Below, piece after piece: positions 56,740 through 64,000 of a stretch of DNA of 64,000 nt (position 1 is the first letter of the stretch; every line of letters starts with the position of its first letter). A model generated the notes under the pieces. The model had not been told where the DNA came from, made no database searches, and worked only from the letters and a program-made list of their open reading frames with translations. Origin of the DNA: SAR92 clade bacterium (GTDB taxonomy: Bacteria > Pseudomonadota > Gammaproteobacteria > Pseudomonadales > Porticoccaceae); contig JABBBH010000016.1 in the NCBI GenBank assembly GCA_018607525.1, forward strand, positions 92,366 to 156,365. The letters run 5' to 3'. The position numbers and the translations under genes are program-made.

Positions 56740-57461
56740 GCATGTTAAGCGCAAATCATTTATCTAAAAGTTATGCCAAACGCCCTGTTGTAAAAGATGT
56801 TTCTTTTTCTGTCAATCAGGGCGAAGTTGTTGGTCTTTTAGGGCCAAATGGCGCAGGTAAAACCACCTGTTTTTATATGACTACTGGGTTAGTAAAACAG
56901 GATGGTGGACAGATTATTTTAGATGGTGAAGATATCACTGAATCCCCGATGCATGGCAGAGCCAGAAAAGGGCTAGGCTACCTTCCACAAGAGCCTTCAA
57001 TTTTTAGAAAACTCAGTGTAAGAGATAATATTTTAGCTATATTGGAAACACGTAAAGACTTAAGTCATTCTCAGCGCCAACAAAAATTAGAAAGCCTGCT
57101 CAATGAATTCCATATCACACACTTGACAGAATCTGACGGCATGAGCCTCTCTGGCGGTGAGCGACGAAGAGTAGAAATTGCTCGCGCATTGGCAGCTGAC
57201 CCTAAATTTATTCTTTTAGATGAACCCTTTGCTGGTGTTGACCCCATATCAGTTAACGATATTAAAGGCATTATTCGCCATCTAAGCGACAAGGGTATTG
57301 GCGTATTAATTACTGATCATAACGTGCGTGAAACACTGGATATCTGTACGCGCGCCTATATTATTGGTGAGGGTCATGTCATCGCAGAGGGCACAACAGA
57401 ACATATTCTTTCCGACCAAAAGGTCAGAAAAACTTACTTAGGTGACGATTTCACCATGTGA
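56736..57461 (+). CDS. lptB: LPS export ABC transporter ATP-binding protein LptB
   Basis: [55 protein letters not shown]. Confidence 0.98.
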   Translation: MSMLSANHLSKSYAKRPVVKDVSFSVNQGEVVGLLGPNGAGKTTCFYMTTGLVKQDGGQIILDGEDITESPMHGRARKGLGYLPQEPSIFRKLSVRDNILAILETRKDLSHSQRQQKLESLLNEFHITHLTESDGMSLSGGERRRVEIARALAADPKFILLDEPFAGVDPISVNDIKGIIRHLSDKGIGVLITDHNVRETLDICTRAYIIGEGHVIAEGTTEHILSDQKVRKTYLGDDFTM

Positions 57462-57523
57462 TTAAAGGCGTTTTTTCGCTAATATCATTAATTAAAAATA
57501 ACTATGAAAATTGAAAAATAATT

Positions 57524-59038
57524 ATGCGGCAAGGCCTTCAGCTAAAGTTTAGCCAACAGCTAAAAATGACTCCGCAACTGCAGCAAGCTATAAAATTGCT
57601 ACAGCTATCTACGCTTGATCTGCAACAAGAGATAATCGAACAGCTCTACAACAATCCTCTTCTTGAATCCGATGAGGAGAACGCCTTAAATGAACCAAGT
57701 ACAAAGGATTCCAGCAGCAATAAGGATGTGGATCTAAGTAATGATTCTGATCTTTACATGAAGGCTCAAGATGCCTCAGAGCCCTCATCGACCGAGCATG
57801 ATGGTGACTCTCAATGGGAAAAGCCTAATTCTGAAGAGCTAATCTCCGATAGTTGGAACGATGTTGCCAACACCACTACTAAAACCGTCTCCAGTGATAA
57901 TGACTTTAATTTTGACTCCGTCTATCAGGTCACAGAATCCCTTCAGGATCATCTTCGCTGGCAGCTTAATTTGGTCAATTTTTCAAACAGAGATAAAGCC
58001 ATTGCTGAGGCCTATGTGGACTCGGTAGATGACAATGGGTTTATTGCAAAGGATCTTCAAGGCATAACCTCTTATATAGATAATGAAAACTCTGAAGAAC
58101 CCTTGCAAGAGGATGAACTCATTGCTGTACTCAAACGCCTACAGCAATTTGATCCTCCTGGAATTTTTGCGCGAGATTTAAAGGAATGCTTATCCATTCA
58201 ATTGAATCAGCTGAGTGATGAAACCGAATCGTTATCTGCTGCTAAGAGGTTAGTTGATAATTTTTTAGAGAATATTGCCAGCACTGATCTGGCTCGGCTT
58301 GCGAAAATAAGCCAGCTCGAAAAGTCTGAGGTTCAGCAGGCATTGGAGTTAATTCGTTCGCTGAATCCGCGGCCAGGAGAGTCTCTTACACCTGATGAAA
58401 CTGAATATATCGTGCCTGACGTATTTGTGGAAAAATATAAAGACTCATGGCGTATTCGGTTAAATGATAGCAATATCCCCAAACTTCGCATCAATGAACT
58501 TTATAGCGACTTAATCAAGCGAGCTGATGACAGTACAGAAAATCAATTTCTGAAAAAAAATCTCAATGAAGCACGCTGGTTTTTACGAAGCTTAGAAAGC
58601 CGTAATGAAACCCTTATTCAAGTCACTAATGCCATTATTGATTTTCAGCAGGGATTTTTAAACCATGGTCCAGTTGCCATGAAGCCTTTAGTTTTGTCTG
58701 AGATAGCCGAGCAACTTGATCTTCACGAATCAACCATTTCTAGGGTGACTACTAAAAAGTATATGGCCACACCGCAGGGAATCTTTGAACTTAAATATTT
58801 CTTTTCGAGTCATGTTGGCACTGCTGACGGAGGGGAGTGTTCATCGACTGCCGTTTGCGCTATCCTAAAATTACTGATTGCTGCAGAAACGCCATCAAAG
58901 CCATTGAGCGACAACAAACTCACCACTCTGTTAGCCGATCAAGGAATTCAAGTCGCTAGACGTACCGTTGCGAAATATCGTGAAAGTATGAATATACCCT
59001 CGTCTAGCAACAGAAAAAGATTTGAAAATAATGCGTAA
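57524..59038 (+). CDS. rpoN: RNA polymerase sigma-54 factor
   Basis: LQLKFSQQLKMTPQLQQAIKLLQLSTLDLQQEI; RpoN box ARRTVAKYRE. Confidence 0.98.
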   Translation: MRQGLQLKFSQQLKMTPQLQQAIKLLQLSTLDLQQEIIEQLYNNPLLESDEENALNEPSTKDSSSNKDVDLSNDSDLYMKAQDASEPSSTEHDGDSQWEKPNSEELISDSWNDVANTTTKTVSSDNDFNFDSVYQVTESLQDHLRWQLNLVNFSNRDKAIAEAYVDSVDDNGFIAKDLQGITSYIDNENSEEPLQEDELIAVLKRLQQFDPPGIFARDLKECLSIQLNQLSDETESLSAAKRLVDNFLENIASTDLARLAKISQLEKSEVQQALELIRSLNPRPGESLTPDETEYIVPDVFVEKYKDSWRIRLNDSNIPKLRINELYSDLIKRADDSTENQFLKKNLNEARWFLRSLESRNETLIQVTNAIIDFQQGFLNHGPVAMKPLVLSEIAEQLDLHESTISRVTTKKYMATPQGIFELKYFFSSHVGTADGGECSSTAVCAILKLLIAAETPSKPLSDNKLTTLLADQGIQVARRTVAKYRESMNIPSSSNRKRFENNA

Positions 59039-59052
59039 ATAAGGAGAAGCGT

Positions 59053-59340
59053 ATGCAAATGACCATTAGCGGACATCATTTAGATATAACTGACCCCATT
59101 AGGGATTATGTTACCGCCAAGTTATCCAAGTTAGAACGTCACTATGATCATATCAACAGTACGGCTGTTATTTTAAGCGTCGATAAATTGACGCAAAAGG
59201 CCGAGGCTACAATACATGTCTCTGGCGGTGAACTATTCGCCAATTCTGAGCATCAGGACCTTTATGCAGCCATTGACGCGCTAAGCGATAAATTAGATAG
59301 GCAATTAATTAAATATAAAGAAAAACATAGAGATCATTAA
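59053..59340 (+). CDS. hpf: Ribosome hibernation promoting factor, HPF/RaiA family
   Basis: MQMTISGHHLDITDPIRDYVTAKLSKLERHYDHI; directly after rpoN. Confidence 0.97.
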   Translation: MQMTISGHHLDITDPIRDYVTAKLSKLERHYDHINSTAVILSVDKLTQKAEATIHVSGGELFANSEHQDLYAAIDALSDKLDRQLIKYKEKHRDH

Positions 59341-59348
59341 ATTAACAC

Positions 59349-59822
59349 ATGAAAATTTCTGATGTGCTCAGCCCAGAATTAACGCGTTGCGCTTTTTCTG
59401 GGCGGAGTAAAAAACGTATTATCGAAGCACTCTCCCAGCTACTTGCCAAACATCTAAATGGTGAGCATGAGCTATCTGAGCGATTATTTGATAACTTTGT
59501 TGCCCGTGAGAAACTTGGCAGCACCGGACTTGGTAAAGGCGTGGCTATCCCCCATTGTCGCACATCAGGCGTTAAGAAAATTCATGGCTGTCTAGTCAAA
59601 CTCACCCACCCTGTGGATTTTGATGCCATTGATGATCAACCAGTAGATTTAATTTTTGCCTTAGTAGTGCCTGAAGAAAAAAATGATGAACATCTAAGCA
59701 CATTGGCTAGAATTGCCTCTATTATGCAAAACGATGATTATCGTGAAAGACTCAGAAACTGCTCAGAGGATGCAATACTCTATAACACCGTTCTAGAACT
59801 TGAACGCGGGAAAAATCTATGA
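59349..59822 (+). CDS. ptsN: PTS IIA-like nitrogen regulatory protein
   Basis: VAREKLGSTGLGKGVAIPHCRTSGVKKIHG; ATGA overlap with rapZ. Confidence 0.97.
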   Translation: MKISDVLSPELTRCAFSGRSKKRIIEALSQLLAKHLNGEHELSERLFDNFVAREKLGSTGLGKGVAIPHCRTSGVKKIHGCLVKLTHPVDFDAIDDQPVDLIFALVVPEEKNDEHLSTLARIASIMQNDDYRERLRNCSEDAILYNTVLELERGKNL

Positions 59823-60682
59823 GACTTGTGGTTATTAGCGGACATTCTGGATCTGGCAAAACCTCCGCGCTTAATATTCTTGAAGACGTAGGATTTACCT
59901 GTATAGATAATCTACCCTCGAGTTTATTACCCGAGTTAATTAATCAGCTTAAACCCAACAATAACCCAGAAGAATTACTTTTAGCTGTCGGTATAGATGC
60001 ACGAAACCTAGTGGGCGATCTTAATAATTTCCCCAAGATTCTTACTACCATTGAAGATTCTGGAATTGCTGTTGATGTTATTTTTCTTAAAGCCCATCGC
60101 ACCGATCTACTTCGCCGCTATTCAGAAACACGCCGTAAACATCCATTAAGCAATGAGACTATCGGGCTCAAAGAGGCAATCGACAGGGAGGAAAGTATTA
60201 TTTCCCCCATCGCCAAAATTGCCAATTTAACCATTGATACCTCTAGCCTGACACTGCATCAGCTCAGAGATTTAGTGAAAAATACCGTTGTGCCAAATAA
60301 TCAACAGCAGATGTCTATCCTGTTTGAAAGCTTTGGTTTCAAGGAACGTATACCCAATGGTTCTGATTTTGTCTTTGATGTTCGCTGCTTACCCAATCCC
60401 TATTGGAAAACAGAGTTACGCACTCAGACGGGTAACGATGATGGCGTGATAACTTTCCTAGAAAGTCAGGTAGATGTTGCCTCAATGCTAGCGGACATCA
60501 TTGGTTATTTGACACGCTGGATTCCCAAATTTCAGGATAACAATCGTAGCTATTTAACTATCTCAATTGGCTGTACCGGTGGACAGCACCGTTCGGTTTA
60601 TATTGCCAATCGACTGCATGAGCACTTCTCAAAACAATACAATTTGGTTCAAGTGATTCATAAAGAACTTGCCAGTAACTAA
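59819..60682 (+). CDS. rapZ: RNase adapter protein RapZ
   Basis: VVISGHSGSGKTSALNILEDVGFTCIDNLP; FDVRCLPNPYW; IGCTGGQHRSVYI. Confidence 0.98.
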   Translation: MRLVVISGHSGSGKTSALNILEDVGFTCIDNLPSSLLPELINQLKPNNNPEELLLAVGIDARNLVGDLNNFPKILTTIEDSGIAVDVIFLKAHRTDLLRRYSETRRKHPLSNETIGLKEAIDREESIISPIAKIANLTIDTSSLTLHQLRDLVKNTVVPNNQQQMSILFESFGFKERIPNGSDFVFDVRCLPNPYWKTELRTQTGNDDGVITFLESQVDVASMLADIIGYLTRWIPKFQDNNRSYLTISIGCTGGQHRSVYIANRLHEHFSKQYNLVQVIHKELASN

Positions 60683-60697
60683 GGTTAAATTCACCCT

Positions 60698-60967
60698 ATG
60701 ATTAGTCGTAATTTACCTATCATCAATGAACTTGGACTGCATGCTCGCGCCGCAACCAAGCTGGCCGCGTTAGCCGGACGATACGAATCAAGTATAAAAA
60801 CTGGCGTTGGCCACCCTCTAGTGGATGCTAAAAGTATTATGTCACTGCTATTGCTTGCTGCCAGTCAAGGCACTGAACTCATTTTTGAATTTGATGGACC
60901 CGATGAATCTGAGGCCTGTGAAACCATAGCAGCGCTTCTTGCTGACTATTTTGGTGAGGGACAATAG
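60698..60967 (+). CDS. ptsO: HPr-like phosphocarrier NPr
   Basis: IINELGLHARAATKLAALAGRYES; DAKSIMSLLLLAASQG. Confidence 0.95.
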   Translation: MISRNLPIINELGLHARAATKLAALAGRYESSIKTGVGHPLVDAKSIMSLLLLAASQGTELIFEFDGPDESEACETIAALLADYFGEGQ

Positions 60968-61068
60968 ATTTGGCATTGGCAACCCAAAATTCGAGGCAAG
61001 GCAATACGTTTTAGGTTAAACTATCTTTTCATTGTTGCTTACTTAGGGCTATTGAAGGGAATAAGTGC

Positions 61069-62418
61069 ATGACTCAAGCAACCGAACAAAATAATTTAAT
61101 ATCAAGATTAGATGGCGCCATTGATTCGGTGACGCTTAATCAGGTTAGACATACCCTAAATAATCTTTCCCCACCCGATATTGCCCATCAATTAGAAACT
61201 GCTCCCCCCAAATTTCGTCGTATTCTATGGGAGCTAGTTGACCCTGAAATTTCAGGGGAGGTTCTTCAAGAATTATCCGACGAAATCCAGCTTGAGTTTC
61301 TTGATGAAATGGATAGTGCTGAAGTTGCCTCTCTAACCGAGGGTCTGGATGTTGATGACATTGTTGATATCCTTCAGCAACTTCCCGATCGAGTAATCCC
61401 TGAAGTACTTCAGGCTATGTCCATACAGGATAGACAGCGTGTGGAGTCAGTGCTTACTTACGATGAAGATACCGCTGGCGGCTTGATGGATACTGAAGTT
61501 ATTACGGTCCGTCCAGATATTACAGTGGATGTTGTACTACGGTACCTGCGTCGCTTTGAAGAGATACCTGAAATCACTGATAACCTTTTTGTGGTTAATC
61601 GCGACGATACCTTTGTGGGTAATTTACCCATCGGCTTACTTCTTACCTCGCCTCCAACAACCAGAGTAAGAGAGGTAATGAATACTGAGATACGTGCAAT
61701 TCCCGTTGACCTGATCGACACCGAAGTATCTCAGCGATTCAAACGTCATGATTTAGTTTCAGCACCAGTAATAGATGATCAAAATCGACTGGTTGGCCGA
61801 ATCACCATTGATGATGTACTGGACGTTATTGTTGAGGATGCAGATCATTCATTATTAGCGATGGCTGGACTCAGTGATACCGAGGACACTTTTTCTTCGA
61901 TTGGAAAAACCGTGCCAAGGCGAGCGGTTTGGCTGGGCGTAAATCTGCTGACTGCATTATTAGCTTCAACAGCGATTAGTTTGTTCGAGCAGACATTGGA
62001 CAAGCTTGTGGCACTAGCTATATTGATGCCCATAGTGGCTAGTATGGGCGGCGTAGCGGGAAGTCAAACACTGACTGTTGTTATTCGCGGTATGGCACTT
62101 GGTCAGATTGAGCGCGGAAACATCAGCTGGCTAGTTAGTAAAGAATTCGCAACCGGCGCCCTCAATGGTCTACTGTATGCACTTATTGTCGGCTGCGTAG
62201 TGTCACTCTGGTTTCAAGATGCCACTATGGCCCTGATTATTGGTCTAGCTATGGCCATAAACCTTATGGCAGCAGCGCTTTCAGGCACCCTATTACCCAT
62301 CCTATTAAAATCCATCAACATTGACCCTGCGCTAGCTGGAACAGTGATATTAACCACAATAACTGATATCGTGGGCTTTATATCCTTTCTTGGCCTTGCC
62401 ACAATATTTCTAACCTAA
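61069..62418 (+). CDS. mgtE: Magnesium transporter MgtE
   Basis: MgtE N domain, YDEDTAGGLMDTEVITVRPDITV, CBS pair, MPIVASMGGVAGSQTLTVVIRGMALG. Confidence 0.97.
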   Translation: MTQATEQNNLISRLDGAIDSVTLNQVRHTLNNLSPPDIAHQLETAPPKFRRILWELVDPEISGEVLQELSDEIQLEFLDEMDSAEVASLTEGLDVDDIVDILQQLPDRVIPEVLQAMSIQDRQRVESVLTYDEDTAGGLMDTEVITVRPDITVDVVLRYLRRFEEIPEITDNLFVVNRDDTFVGNLPIGLLLTSPPTTRVREVMNTEIRAIPVDLIDTEVSQRFKRHDLVSAPVIDDQNRLVGRITIDDVLDVIVEDADHSLLAMAGLSDTEDTFSSIGKTVPRRAVWLGVNLLTALLASTAISLFEQTLDKLVALAILMPIVASMGGVAGSQTLTVVIRGMALGQIERGNISWLVSKEFATGALNGLLYALIVGCVVSLWFQDATMALIIGLAMAINLMAAALSGTLLPILLKSINIDPALAGTVILTTITDIVGFISFLGLATIFLT

Positions 62419-62906
62419 TGACTGAATCCGATATTGAAATAGATGATCTTCCCAGTAGATCCCAGTTAAAACGTGACAGCCAAGAGTTACGAGATATGGG
62501 CGCGCAACTGGTTCAGATGCCAAACGCTCATCTTGATAAGATTGCTATGGATAGTACTCTTCTGGCGGCTATTAAAGAGGCAAGAAGACTCAAAAGCAAT
62601 GATGCACGACGCAGACAGATCCAATATATTGGCAAACTCATGCGCAATATGGATTTAACAGAAATAAGACATTCTGTAGAAAAACTCAATCATCAATCAC
62701 AGACATTTAGGCAGCATTTTGCCATGTTAGAGCAGTGGCGAGATCGACTTATTGATGAGGGCAATGACGCCATTGAAGAATTTTTAACAGCCTTTCCAAA
62801 TGCCGATAGGCAGCAAATACGTAACCTTTCAAGGCAGGCAGGTCGTGAAAAAACCGGTTCTGCTAAAACTAAATTATTTAAGTACCTTAAGCAGATTTCT
62901 GATTAA
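62418..62906 (+). CDS. yjgA: YjgA/DarP family protein (DUF615)
   Basis: PSRSQLKRDSQELRDMGAQLVQMP; ARRRQIQYIGKLMRNMD. Confidence 0.95.
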   Translation: MTESDIEIDDLPSRSQLKRDSQELRDMGAQLVQMPNAHLDKIAMDSTLLAAIKEARRLKSNDARRRQIQYIGKLMRNMDLTEIRHSVEKLNHQSQTFRQHFAMLEQWRDRLIDEGNDAIEEFLTAFPNADRQQIRNLSRQAGREKTGSAKTKLFKYLKQISD

Positions 62907-62923
62907 GCCTATTGTCTAGTGCT

Positions 62924-64000
62924 TTACTCAGGTAAATCGGCGGCAAATATTTTATCCACTGAGACTTTAATATCATCCCAAGAGCCCTCGAGCTCATAGC
63001 TGATACTAGAGAGCCTATCTACCTGTTTCTCCACTAATTTACTGGTGACATAAACACCTAGGGCGGCTGGCAGACCTCCCGCGACGCCGGCCAACCAAGG
63101 TAGGTTTGTGGTGACGGGCAAGGTAGCAACCAATTGCGCATCAGCCGTCTCATCCAGCATATTAAAATCACCCGCTATGCTCATGCGCCCTGATGGCATT
63201 TTCATTTTTAGAGGCTGTTCCATACTTAATGTGCCACGATCAAAGCTGAGCGTTCCATTTAGGCGGTTATAAGCTAGATTCTTGCCTACAACATCAGAGA
63301 AATCTAACTTTAGACGGCGAAGCCAGTTTGCAAAATTAAACAGGGAAACCAATTTTAATGCTGTTCCTGCACCTCCAGAATCCTTATAAAAACTTCCCTC
63401 AGAAAGATTAAGCTTTAATTCACCCTCAAGATTTGTTTTGTTGACAGCCCAGGGAACATCTTGCCACATAATATCGGCATCTAGTCTCCCCGACTTACTA
63501 TCAACCACAGAAGGCATATCCATGGTGTCAAAAAAATGCCCTATATTATCTAGGCCAATGGGGCCAACCAATTTACTCAAATGCTCCTCACCGTTATAGC
63601 CCCAGAAAAAATCTGTTGGCGCCTCGGAAACAAATGCCCCTGGGTTTAGTCCGAAAATATTCCCAGAAATGTTGTTAAATGACGCCCCTGATATTTCTGG
63701 CCTAACCTGAAATGATACCGAACCTAGATCTTTAGCCGCTAAAGATAGTTGGTCAACAGAGAAATCCACTGCTGTTATATTGCGTGGATCAATGGCTTGC
63801 TCCAAATTTTCTATGCTCTTTTGTAGCATCAGCTTTGATAAATTAACCTGAAGAACCCCAGTGCTATTGACCGGCAAGATTACCTGACCAGCGGCTGTAT
63901 CACTGTTAAAGACTATTTCAGTGTTTTTTCTTAGCGGCTTAATAGTAGCGCTAATATTTTCAAATCGAGTCCCAAAAATTTGCCAATGATCTAGATTAAG
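62924..64000 (-). CDS. YhdP-like AsmA superfamily protein (N-terminal part beyond window)
   Basis: C-terminal region FNFANWLRRLKLDFSDVVGKNLAYNRLNGTLSFDRGTL...ATLPVTTNLPWLAGVAGGLPAALGVYVTSKLVEKQVDRLSSISYELEGSWDDIKV; frame stays open from 63877 to the edge (LNLDHWQIFGTRFENISATIKP...). Confidence 0.88.
   Translation of the reverse strand, partial: LNLDHWQIFGTRFENISATIKPLRKNTEIVFNSDTAAGQVILPVNSTGVLQVNLSKLMLQKSIENLEQAIDPRNITAVDFSVDQLSLAAKDLGSVSFQVRPEISGASFNNISGNIFGLNPGAFVSEAPTDFFWGYNGEEHLSKLVGPIGLDNIGHFFDTMDMPSVVDSKSGRLDADIMWQDVPWAVNKTNLEGELKLNLSEGSFYKDSGGAGTALKLVSLFNFANWLRRLKLDFSDVVGKNLAYNRLNGTLSFDRGTLSMEQPLKMKMPSGRMSIAGDFNMLDETADAQLVATLPVTTNLPWLAGVAGGLPAALGVYVTSKLVEKQVDRLSSISYELEGSWDDIKVSVDKIFAADLPE

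Overview
The window is about 64 kb of gammaproteobacterial chromosome. Gene order is Pseudomonas/Cellvibrionales-like; a SAR92/Porticoccaceae-type marine lineage is my guess and is not proven. It is almost entirely core housekeeping DNA: rpsP-rimM-trmD-rplS, ffh, grpE-dnaK-dnaJ-dapB-carAB-greA, recN, argD-argF, ftsH-folP-glmM-tpiA-secG-tRNA-Leu, tRNA-fMet-rimP-nusA-infB-rbfA-truB-rpsO-pnp, mlaC-ibaG-murA-hisGDC, and kdsDC-lptCAB-rpoN-hpf-ptsN-rapZ-npr-mgtE-yjgA. More accessory pieces are a truncated TonB receptor with an orphan response regulator at the left edge, a divergent TonB receptor / FTR1 permease pair with Fur-box-like sites, and a sugar-porter MFS plus DjlA-like gene between the two tRNA genes. 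I found no CRISPR array, prophage, transposon, toxin-antitoxin, defence or secondary-metabolite locus, and no strong candidate for an undescribed multi-gene system. The observations most worth checking are regulatory and architectural: a hairpin with an Arg-containing mini-ORF ahead of carA, tandem terminator-like hairpins between tRNA-fMet and rimP, a U1:U72 initiator tRNA, an mlaC lacking mlaFED and mlaB neighbours, heat-shock-type promoters before grpE and dnaK, an rpsO-pnp RNase III-type hairpin, and a promoter-plus-hairpin ahead of argD.
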